Positions 1 through 5,112 of a DNA stretch of 7,528 bases are shown in pieces. The DNA is taken from assembly GCA_021780275.1 (NCBI GenBank), contig JAJXZC010000552.1, positions 1 through 7,528 on the forward strand, given 5' to 3'. A program made the translations under genes and the position numbers. The DNA comes from Pseudomonadota bacterium (GTDB lineage Bacteria; Pseudomonadota; Alphaproteobacteria; Parvibaculales; Parvibaculaceae). The notes under the pieces were generated by a model, which ran no database searches, was not told where the DNA came from, and saw nothing but the letters and a program-made list of their open reading frames with translations. The stretch's first letter is position 1. Every line of letters starts with the position of its first letter.

Positions 1-805
1 TCGCGCGGTGCGGTGCCCTGAGCGCCCAGTACAAGTCGCGTAGACTGTCAGCCGTGACCGCCGTCGACGCGCCGCTGTTCACATGCTGAAATGCGTCCGA
101 AGGTCGCCCGTCCATGTCGCCCAAGGCGCTTGTGCTGAGCGTCATGAAGCCCTGCGGCTGGAGCGGCGTGTTTCCGTCGACGAAGCCCTTGCCTTCGGTG
201 CGCGCGAACTTGTCGGCGATCTTGGTTTCCACCCACGCGCCGATGTTCATGAAGCTCGTGTCGAGTAGTTTCTGAGTGACGGGCTGTTGCGCCCAAATCT
301 CATGGAGCGGAATGCTGAGCAGGCCGAGGTCCGCCGTTGCGGTTGCCGAGCGCGTCTGCCGCTCCCCTACCCACTCCGCGCCGATATCGTTTTTATCCAC
401 CGGCTCCTCCCAGGCGTCGGCGGCATCGAGCGTGATGACGCGCGAGAGACGCCGGATCGGCGACTGGTCGAAAATCCGCTTGGTCATTCCCGCCGACATT
501 TGCGGCAAGACGACGTAGCCGCCGGCAGGATCGCTGTCGGTCGCCATCGCCTTGATCTCAGTTTCGTCGCCGGTAGCGATAAAGGCTGCCAGCGCCTTGT
601 ATTCGGCCTGGAGATCGCCTTTCGTCTCGGCGCCTTCGTTTCCGCCACCGGGGCGCGACGGGCGATTGGATTTCTTCTCCAGCTCGTCCATGCGCTTCTG
701 CATGGCGGTGAGGGTTCCTTCGGCTTTCGCGGCGAAGTCCTCGAAGAGTTCGGCGATGTCCGGCTCGTTGTCGCCGCGGTCTTTGGTCTCGATCTTCAAA
801 TTCAT
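1..805 (-). CDS. HK97-type major capsid protein, N-terminal 268 residues (cut by window edge)
   Basis: This is the main shell protein of a tailed-phage-like head, which assembles into hexamers and pentamers. The minus-strand frame is open from ATG at 805 to the window edge. Residues 1-75 form a charged, helical, coiled-coil-like segment (for example FEDFAAKAEG and MDELEKK), typical of the delta/scaffold region that the prohead protease removes. From about residue 85 the conserved core starts (KAMATDSDPAGGYVVLP) and continues with RRLSRVITLDA, WVGERQ, QPVTQKLLDTS and GNTPLQPQGF, the usual order in this family. Cleavage probably falls near residues 80-95. Family members are usually near 400 residues, so roughly a third is missing to the left. 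The start is supported by AAAGGA eight bases upstream, inside the last codons of the protease gene, whose stop is only 4 bp away. Co-translation with the protease is likely. The family call is firm; the cleavage site is inferred. Confidence 0.93.
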   Translation of the reverse strand, partial: MNLKIETKDRGDNEPDIAELFEDFAAKAEGTLTAMQKRMDELEKKSNRPSRPGGGNEGAETKGDLQAEYKALAAFIATGDETEIKAMATDSDPAGGYVVLPQMSAGMTKRIFDQSPIRRLSRVITLDAADAWEEPVDKNDIGAEWVGERQTRSATATADLGLLSIPLHEIWAQQPVTQKLLDTSFMNIGAWVETKIADKFARTEGKGFVDGNTPLQPQGFMTLSTSALGDMDGRPSDAFQHVNSGASTAVTADSLRDLYWALRAPHRA

Positions 806-809
806 GATT

Positions 810-1466
810 TTATCCTTTGGTGATTTTGTCGAGTTCGGAAGAGTGACGGCGGAGCGCGTCGGCGAGCCGCGCTTTCGTATCGACGTCGTCTTCGACGTTC
901 AGGGCGGACCAATCGACGCTGGCAAGCAGGGCCCGAGCGAGCTTCCCGTTCATCCCGGGCATTGTCAGAAGGTGGTTCTTCACCTCGGCGCGCGTGATTG
1001 CTGTTTCGTTCTTCACGGAGCTGATCCGTGCGCTATCGAGCATGGGGAAAGTGACAAGCGAGATTTCGACAAGATCGAGCTGGTCGAGGAGACGTCCGCG
1101 CCCGCTGTCCGGGCGGCTCTTGATCGTGCGGTATCCGATAGAGAGACCGTTGAGCGCTCCGGATTTAGCAAGTGCGAAGGCTTCCTGCCCGCGCGAAGTC
1201 TCGAGGACGATGCGCCCGGAGACCTTCAAGCCGCGTCGATCTTCGACCGCGGAATCCCATATACCGATCGGCTCGTCTGGCCGGTGTTGCCAGAGCATCG
1301 GCACTTTGCGCCCGGCCGCCTTGGTAGACGTCAGCGAGGCACCGAAGGCGCCGGCCTGCACCGTGTCGCCGCCAGCGTCCTTCACACCGAATTCTGACGC
1401 ATAGCCGCTTATCTCGCCGCGGTCGCCGGCGAGCTTGAATTCGAGGGGGGCGAGGAAGTCAGCCAT
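810..1466 (-). CDS. HK97 family prohead protease (peptidase U35-like)
   Basis: A 218-aa maturation protease that acts inside the assembling head, removes the capsid protein's N-terminal delta region and then digests itself. The sequence has the family hallmarks in order: an N-terminal GEISGYASEFGVKDAGGD strand region (residues 17-34), WQHRPDEPIG with candidate catalytic His61, NGLSIGY with candidate nucleophile Ser109, and LVEISLVTFP with Glu134. The last 65 residues are variable. Length is typical. ATG at 1466 is preceded by AAGGAGG nine bases upstream, a strong ribosome binding site inside the preceding small gene, with which it overlaps by 8 bp. Its stop lies 4 bp before the capsid start. 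No portal or terminase gene lies between this gene and the operon promoter, unlike the commonest phage order terminase-portal-protease-capsid. The catalytic assignments are by motif only. Confidence 0.95.
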   Translation of the reverse strand: MADFLAPLEFKLAGDRGEISGYASEFGVKDAGGDTVQAGAFGASLTSTKAAGRKVPMLWQHRPDEPIGIWDSAVEDRRGLKVSGRIVLETSRGQEAFALAKSGALNGLSIGYRTIKSRPDSGRGRLLDQLDLVEISLVTFPMLDSARISSVKNETAITRAEVKNHLLTMPGMNGKLARALLASVDWSALNVEDDVDTKARLADALRRHSSELDKITKG

Positions 1467-1704
1467 GACGGCGGGCCTCCTTCACCTCGGCGGCAGCGTT
1501 TTTGATTTCCTCGAGCACATGAAGCGCGTCATAGGTCCGACCGCAGAGGATCAACTCAGACGCTTTGCCGATGAGGGTAATGAGATCCTCGGCCATCTTG
1601 CCGTTGATCAATGCTTGCCGCGTCGCGAATTCGGCCAGGCGTCGAGCTTCATCGTGATCGGCGTTCGCGATCAGGCGGGAATATTCGATTGGGAGAGCTG
1701 TCAT
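1459..1704 (-). CDS. Small helical protein of unknown function, first gene of the capsid operon
   Basis: I do not recognise this family. From ATG at 1704 it encodes 81 residues, mostly helix-forming and charged, with no signal peptide or membrane segment. Recognisable stretches are PIEYSRLIANADHDEARRLA, INGKMAEDLITLIGKASELI and YDALHVLEEIKNAAAEVKEA. I chose ATG 1704 because GAGG sits eight bases upstream. The frame also allows a GTG start at 1776 (105 residues), which lacks a clear ribosome binding site but would shorten the leader after the promoter at 1836-1865. The 3' end overlaps the protease start by 8 bp and carries the protease's AAGGAGG, so the two are translationally coupled. Its place just before the protease suggests a head-assembly role or a regulator of that operon, but this is only inference from position. 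Confidence 0.72.
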   Translation of the reverse strand: MTALPIEYSRLIANADHDEARRLAEFATRQALINGKMAEDLITLIGKASELILCGRTYDALHVLEEIKNAAAEVKEARRHG

Positions 1705-1820
1705 GCGCGCGGCCTCATTGCAAACGAGATCGACGGCCGATAAGGGCCGCTTGGATCCCGCGCGGATGAAAGCCACCTTGCGCCGGAGGGTGCCGAACAG
1801 CGGATGAAGCCACCTCGCAA

Positions 1821-1830
1821 CGTTCGAACG
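1821..1830. promoter_or_regulatory. Perfect 10-bp palindrome at the predicted capsid-operon start site
   Basis: CGTTCGAACG reads the same on both strands and lies 5-15 bases downstream of the predicted -10 box of the minus-strand promoter at 1836-1865, so it covers the likely transcription start. That is a classic position for a repressor operator. No protein in the window can be assigned to it from sequence alone; AlpA or the winged-helix protein are candidates by proximity. Confidence 0.4.
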
Positions 1831-1835
1831 ATTTC

Positions 1836-1865
1836 AAAATAGGCGATTTTGGTTTCATGTGTCAA
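1836..1865 (-). promoter_or_regulatory. Sigma70-like promoter for the capsid operon
   Basis: On the minus strand a perfect TTGACA (-35, 1865-1860) is followed after 18 bases by TATTTT (-10, 1841-1836, four of six consensus bases). The stretch 1831-1880 is clearly AT-richer than its surroundings. Transcription would start near 1829 and run into the small gene, protease and capsid genes. It lies between the early block (integrase to winged-helix gene) and the structural block, which suggests separate control of the two. The AT-rich DNA could also be an origin unwinding element next to the iterons. Confidence 0.62.
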
Positions 1866-1880
1866 TTCCGTCTATCAATT

Positions 1881-1896
1881 GCTCCGGGTGCGGAGC
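1881..1896. other. Compact 6-bp hairpin (GCTCCG/CGGAGC)
   Basis: GCTCCG-GGTG-CGGAGC is a perfect six-base inverted repeat with a four-base loop, sitting just upstream of the -35 box of the capsid promoter and downstream of the winged-helix gene. On the minus strand it is followed by AATTGATAG rather than a run of T, so it is at best a weak intrinsic terminator separating the early and capsid transcripts. Confidence 0.3.
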
Positions 1897-1948
1897 GCGC
1901 GTCGATCCCAATCGTTCTGTCAGCGTGACCACCTGGTAGACTACATGT

Positions 1949-2090
1949 GTACCTCTGGTGAGACCGTGAAATGCCCTCACGGTCCCTCTGGTGAAACCGT
2001 AGAGGTCTATTTCGTCGGTCCCTTGTCTCACTACGTGGACCGTACGGTCTCACTACAAGGACCGTTCGGTACCTCTGGTGAGACCGTGTT
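1949..2090. repeat. Cluster of five 22-bp iteron-like repeats
   Basis: Three contiguous 22-bp units start at 2025, 2047 and 2069. Two outlying units start at 1982 and 1949. All five carry ACCGT at or within one base of the same unit position. Units 2025 and 2047 share GTCTCACTAC, then two differing bases, then GGACCGT. Units 1949 and 2069 are identical over 20 bases (GTACCTCTGG followed by TGAGACCGTG), and unit 1982 differs from them by few bases. A spacing of 22 bp, two helical turns, is what replication-initiator iterons or cooperative operator arrays typically show. Extra dyads are present: the 12-bp palindrome GACCGTACGGTC (2038-2049), and GACCGTGA (1962-1969) facing TCACGGTC (1977-1984). 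The cluster overlaps the last 20 codons of the winged-helix gene and is bordered on the left by AT-rich DNA. An origin and an operator array are both possible. Confidence 0.72.
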
Positions 2091-2486
2091 TTGCTTTTTC
2101 CACCGCGTGAAATCCTTGGTCGCCAGATCGCCGGTGACGTCATCCGCGAACTCTGTCAGGCGCCACTCGGTCGCGACGCGCACCTTCACGCTGAAGGCGC
2201 CCTTGCGTGTTTGGGCGAGGAAACCATGATCCTGTAGACGCTCGAAAGCGCGCGCCGCCGTTGCTTTGCTGACGTTCAGGCGCTCGGCCATTTCCCTGAT
2301 TGAGAAGCTGATGCGCCCGTTATTCGAGCCGGGCCCGCCATAGCGGCGCGACAGTTCGATGTAAGCGCATCGTGCAACCGGATCGAGATCGCGCCAGGCT
2401 TCAGTATCGAGAAACCACCGATGCAATTGGACGAACTTTCCGCCTTCACCGGAGCGACCTTTCGCGTTGTGGCGTCGCCTGACCAT
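2031..2486 (-). CDS. Winged-helix DNA-binding protein, possible replication initiator or regulator
   Basis: A 151-aa protein. After a basic N-terminus (MVRRRHNAKGR) comes KFVQLHRWFLDTEAW, a segment often seen at the start of phage/plasmid replication-type or regulatory proteins. A helix-turn-helix/winged-helix core spans residues 60-93 (SIREMAERLNVSKATAARAF, then ERLQDHGFL). The C-terminal part is short and ends in NTVSPEVPNGPCSETVRST, which is encoded by the iteron-like repeats themselves. ATG at 2486 has GGGGGG eight bases upstream and lies 15 bp after the alpA stop, so the two genes probably share a transcript. The reading frame beyond the stop contains two more TVSPE-coding repeat copies, separated by further stop codons, which suggests either a shortened repetitive tail or DNA sites that happen to stay in phase. 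Binding to the adjacent repeats is inference; whether it acts in replication or transcription cannot be decided from sequence. Confidence 0.8.
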   Translation of the reverse strand: MVRRRHNAKGRSGEGGKFVQLHRWFLDTEAWRDLDPVARCAYIELSRRYGGPGSNNGRISFSIREMAERLNVSKATAARAFERLQDHGFLAQTRKGAFSVKVRVATEWRLTEFADDVTGDLATKDFTRWKKQNTVSPEVPNGPCSETVRST

Positions 2487-2501
2487 TGGCGATACCCCCC
2501 G

Positions 2502-2693
2502 TCACGCGCCGTCGCGCTCGACGATGCGCTCCTCGATCCATGCGACGATTTCGCTCTCAAGCCAGCCGATGGATTTTTCCCCGAGCTGAATCGGCTTCGG
2601 AAACTTGCCGGCTTCCATGTCGCGATAGAGTGATGATCGGCTTCTGCCGGTGAGGGCTTCGACTTCGCGGCGACGCAAAATTTTTGGTGCCAT
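2502..2693 (-). CDS. alpA: AlpA-family DNA-binding regulator / excisionase-like protein
   Basis: A 63-aa protein with the typical AlpA/MerR-like helix-turn-helix. KILRRREVEALTGRSRSSLY (residues 4-23) holds the helix-turn-helix, followed by the family signature YRDMEAGKFPKPIQLGEKSIGW (residues 23-44) and WLESEIVAWIEERI. In P4-like elements and phage satellites, AlpA proteins activate integrase or satellite genes, or act as directionality factors. Here the gene lies two genes downstream of the integrase on the same strand, consistent with that role. ATG at 2693 is preceded by AGGAGA at good spacing. That ribosome binding site lies in the right arm of an 8-bp inverted repeat, so translation may be controlled by leader structure or by a protein bound at the dyad. 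Length is normal for the family. Confidence 0.9.
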   Translation of the reverse strand: MAPKILRRREVEALTGRSRSSLYRDMEAGKFPKPIQLGEKSIGWLESEIVAWIEERIVERDGA

Positions 2694-2696
2694 CTG

Positions 2697-2741
2697 TGTT
2701 CTCCTGAAGTAACCCGGTACCTGTTGGGTATGCGGAGAACA
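2697..2741. promoter_or_regulatory. Nested inverted repeats in the alpA leader, covering its ribosome binding site
   Basis: TGTTCTCC (2697-2704) and GGAGAACA (2734-2741) form a perfect 8-bp inverted repeat centred on the palindrome GGTACC (2716-2721). Inside it, ACCC (2712-2715) and GGGT (2726-2729) can pair as well. In the minus-strand RNA the arm nearest alpA contains its AGGAGA ribosome binding site. The repeat could be an operator for AlpA or another repressor, or an RNA hairpin hiding the start. Confidence 0.5.
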
Positions 2742-2755
2742 TGGTCCGTTGTCAG
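2727..2755 (-). promoter_or_regulatory. Possible promoter for alpA and the winged-helix gene
   Basis: On the minus strand CTGACA (2755-2750, five of six -35 bases) is followed after 17 bases by CATACC (2732-2727, three of six -10 bases). It lies in the roughly 105-bp gap before alpA, and the inverted repeat described at 2697-2741 overlaps its spacer and start region. The -10 match is weak, so the promoter might be activator-dependent or not real. Confidence 0.35.
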
Positions 2756-2798
2756 AAGCCTGTCTTTTCCCGATTGCGCCGAAGAATTTGGGAACAGT

Positions 2799-3512
2799 TC
2801 AGTCGAGGCCCCGCATCGTGAAATCAATATCTATTTCCGGCAGTTCAGAGACGATGCTGTCCGGGAGGCTTAGGGTCTCCCCAGCTCTCAGCAACGTCTC
2901 CTCCCCGCGCTGTTTCAGCCGGGTGCTTTCAGCACGAGTGCGATACTTCTCGGCGATCGCGAGGAAGAGCGGCACCTCATCTGGGCGGCATGGCAACTGC
3001 TCCACTGCGCCGCGCGTCTCGTTTAAGGTGATCCAAGCGGCCCAATAAGCCGCTACAGGGCGATATGCCGGCCAGAGCTTGTTATCAATGCTCTTCGTCG
3101 ATTTGTACTGGCGCGCAAATGTCGCAGCCAAGAGCTTTTTGGCGTCGGTCACGGTGGCCTTCTCCGGCATGAGAGTCGCCATCGCGACGACGTGGCGAAC
3201 TATGCCTCCGGCTATCGATCCGCACAGCATGGCGTCCTTGAGGTCCGGTGTGAATTCAGCTTTGGCCGGGATTTTCTGCGCGAGCTCTAGGATATTTTGC
3301 CGCTCGTTAGGCCCGGCCCCTCGCTCGAAGACGCCTGCAGTGAACAGCCGCTCGAATGCGAGCGCCTTCCCCATGCCGTCGCGCGCCGCCGTCGCGCGCT
3401 TGCCCAGATCGCTTCCAGTCGGCCATAGCATCACAAGCGCGATGCGGTCGTAATCCAAAACCGAAAGATCGGAGAGGTGTGCGGCCCGAATGCCTATGCT
3501 GTTTCCTTCCAA
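2799..3512 (-). CDS. Unrecognised 237-aa protein between integrase and alpA
   Basis: I do not recognise a named family. The protein is soluble-looking, with no signal peptide or membrane segment. It has a central helical region (SIAGGIVRHVVAMATLM, then TDAKKLLAATFARQYKS), an aromatic stretch (LWPAYRPVAAYWAAW) and an acidic C-terminus (LPEIDIDFTMRGLD). The start is probably TTG at 3512: GGGAGG lies six bases upstream, inside the last codons of the integrase gene, and no ATG or GTG is available in frame nearby. An ATG that overlaps the integrase stop is in another frame and closes after seven codons. Only one base separates the integrase stop from this start, so the two are co-transcribed and probably coupled. 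Position between integrase and AlpA suggests a role in excision, replication or satellite regulation, but nothing in the sequence proves it. Confidence 0.75.
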   Translation of the reverse strand: MEGNSIGIRAAHLSDLSVLDYDRIALVMLWPTGSDLGKRATAARDGMGKALAFERLFTAGVFERGAGPNERQNILELAQKIPAKAEFTPDLKDAMLCGSIAGGIVRHVVAMATLMPEKATVTDAKKLLAATFARQYKSTKSIDNKLWPAYRPVAAYWAAWITLNETRGAVEQLPCRPDEVPLFLAIAEKYRTRAESTRLKQRGEETLLRAGETLSLPDSIVSELPEIDIDFTMRGLD

Positions 3513-3513
3513 T

Positions 3514-4743
3514 TCATGCCTCCCTAATCCGCCGTATGATCGCCCCGCTGGCTTCGACGGGTGCTGATCTGCAATATCGCGCCCAGGCCTCCATGAGCCG
3601 GCGGCGCTTCTCGAAGAGATCGCCGCGCCGATATGCGGCTTCCGTCTTGTCGCCGACTACATGCGCGAGGGCTGCTTCCGCGACCTCGTTTGAAAAGCCC
3701 GTTTGCTCGGCCGCCCAATCCCGGAAGCTCGACCGAAAGCCATGCACTGTCAGATCCCCGTGCCCCATGCGCTTTAGCAACTGGAGCATGGCCATGTTCG
3801 AGAGCGCCTGGTTCTTAGTGCCAGCAAAAAGGAACACGCCATTGGTCGGCACGGTCTTGGCGATCTGAAGTGCGCGGTCGCTCAGAGGAACGCGATGCTC
3901 GCGCCCCGCCTTCATGCGCTCGCCGGGGATAGTCCAGACCTTCGCGCTGAAGTCGATCTCGCCAACCTTTGCGCCGATCACCTCGCCGGTGCGGGCGGCG
4001 GTCAGGATCGTGAATTCCAACGCCCGCGCCGCCACGCCGGCGTGGGACCGCAGTGCGGCCATGAAGGCTGGGATTTCGCCATACGACAACGCCGGATGGT
4101 GCGTCACGCGGGCTACCTTCGACCGCGCGGGGAGGAGTTTATCGAGATGGCCGCGCCACCGGGCGGGGTTCTCTCCGTGCCGGTGGCCGCGCGCGGAGGC
4201 CCAATTCAACACCGCCTCAATGCGGCCTCGCACACGGCTCGCTGTTTCAGGCTTTGCACCCCAGATCGGCTCCAGGCAGCGCATGACGAGCGAGGTATCG
4301 ATGGCGGCGACCGAAAGATCACCGAGGACAGGATAAGCGTACGCCTTCAGGGTGGCCTCCCATTGGGCGCCATGCTTCACATTCCGCCACCCAGCCGCAT
4401 GAGCGGCGATATAGGCTTCCGCGGCCTTCCGGAACGTCACGGCCGCGACAACGGCCTCTGCTGCGCGCATGCGGGCCGTGTGGCGCGCGTCGATTGGGTC
4501 TACACCCTCGAGAAGCTGCCGGCGGGCATGAATGACCTTCTCCCGCGCCTCAGCGAGCGTTACGAGCTCAACAGAGCCGAGACCCATCTCCCGCGCCTTG
4601 CCGTCGCGCATGAACCTCAGAAGCCATGATTTGGAGCCGCCCGGCCCTATTTGCAGGTAAAGCCCAGCGCCATCTGCATAGCGTCCCGGCTTGGCGAGCC
4701 GAGCGACCTTCAGGGCAGAGAGCTTATTCGTGATGCGCGCCAT
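3514..4743 (-). CDS. int: P4-type tyrosine recombinase / integrase
   Basis: A 409-aa site-specific recombinase that would integrate and excise the element. The N-terminus has the P4-integrase arm-binding domain (KLSALKVARLAKPGRYADG, then GLYLQIGPGGSKSWLLRF). The core-binding domain covers roughly residues 100-205, and the catalytic domain carries Arg251 (TAARTGEV), Lys278 (ERMKAGREHRVPL), His334 and Arg337 (VHGFRSSFRDWA), His361 (ALAHVVGDKTEAAYRR) and the nucleophile Tyr371. All expected residues are present and length is normal, so the enzyme looks intact. I chose ATG at 4743, which begins MARITNKLSA like the family and has GGAAGGA eight bases upstream. The frame opens earlier at a TTG (4791), but that extension does not look like integrase. 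Integrases of this type often use tRNA genes, yet no tRNA is visible here. Confidence 0.96.
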   Translation of the reverse strand: MARITNKLSALKVARLAKPGRYADGAGLYLQIGPGGSKSWLLRFMRDGKAREMGLGSVELVTLAEAREKVIHARRQLLEGVDPIDARHTARMRAAEAVVAAVTFRKAAEAYIAAHAAGWRNVKHGAQWEATLKAYAYPVLGDLSVAAIDTSLVMRCLEPIWGAKPETASRVRGRIEAVLNWASARGHRHGENPARWRGHLDKLLPARSKVARVTHHPALSYGEIPAFMAALRSHAGVAARALEFTILTAARTGEVIGAKVGEIDFSAKVWTIPGERMKAGREHRVPLSDRALQIAKTVPTNGVFLFAGTKNQALSNMAMLQLLKRMGHGDLTVHGFRSSFRDWAAEQTGFSNEVAEAALAHVVGDKTEAAYRRGDLFEKRRRLMEAWARYCRSAPVEASGAIIRRIREA

Positions 4744-5112
4744 TGCTGCGATCCTTCCGCCTAACTCTGCAATCCACAAATCAGCCCCCAAATCAACTCG
4801 GGAACTTATGTGAACACAGAAAACGACGTGGGAACGAAAAACGCAAGAAGTCGTTGGCGCACAGGCACTTTTGGGAACTCCTGCGCCTAAAAGAAATCAC
4901 CTCAGAAAGGACACCCCTTCCGCCATTAGATGCCAAGAGCAGACCTCTGAGCACGAGGCCGCAAACCTCGGCACCGTGCTTGCACACAGAAAACTCAACT
5001 CGAAACCGTCGTCGGTCCCCAGACGTGGCATTCCGAAAGCGGCCATTCGCGCCTACCGCCGCAAAAGGTTCAGGTTGTCGCATGGGGCCGACGAGGGCGC
5101 ATCAAAAACAGA
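4744..5112. other. Gene-free stretch beside the integrase with short direct repeats; candidate attachment/arm-site region
   Basis: About 370 bp with no credible gene. ACACAGAAAAC occurs at 4814-4824 and 4984-4994. TCAACTCG occurs at 4793-4800 and 4995-5002, so the second copies abut. GGGAAC occurs at 4800-4805, 4830-4835 and 4873-4878. An imperfect hairpin is formed by AGCACGAGG (4950-4958) and CCTCG plus GTGCT (4966-4980, with a GCACC bulge). Integrase arm sites and one attachment core usually lie just upstream of the integrase gene, which fits this place. No second attachment copy can be seen because the other element end is outside the window. A 96-codon minus-strand frame here (4793-5083) has no recognisable content. 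Confidence 0.4.

Noticed and set aside
552..1397. 281-codon plus-strand frame
   Set aside because: Antisense to the capsid and protease genes, which carry strong family motifs; no protein-like content of its own.
1881..1896. Rho-independent terminator
   Set aside because: The hairpin is good but no U-run follows on either strand, so I list it only as a hairpin.
1949..2090. CRISPR array
   Set aside because: Units are short, partly contiguous at 22 bp with no unique spacers, and in irregular spacing; no cas genes are near. Iteron-like or operator repeats fit better.
1862..2143. 93-codon minus-strand frame across the repeats, giving repeated S-H-Q-R-Y peptides
   Set aside because: It overlaps the winged-helix gene in another frame, has no ribosome binding site, and its peptide repeats only mirror the DNA repeats.
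1849..2229. 126-codon plus-strand frame through repeats
   Set aside because: Antisense to the winged-helix gene and the capsid promoter; no recognisable protein content.
3895..4629. 244-codon plus-strand frame
   Set aside because: Antisense shadow of the integrase; GC-rich DNA keeps opposite frames open. The integrase motifs establish the true strand.
4793..5083. 96-codon minus-strand frame between integrase and HEPN-like gene
   Set aside because: Low-complexity arginine- and cysteine-rich translation with no family resemblance and no clear ribosome binding site. It could be a decayed remnant, but I cannot support a gene.
4920..5110. tRNA or tmRNA fragment as attachment target
   Set aside because: An imperfect hairpin is present at 4950-4980, but I could find no cloverleaf, T-loop consensus or CCA end in either orientation.
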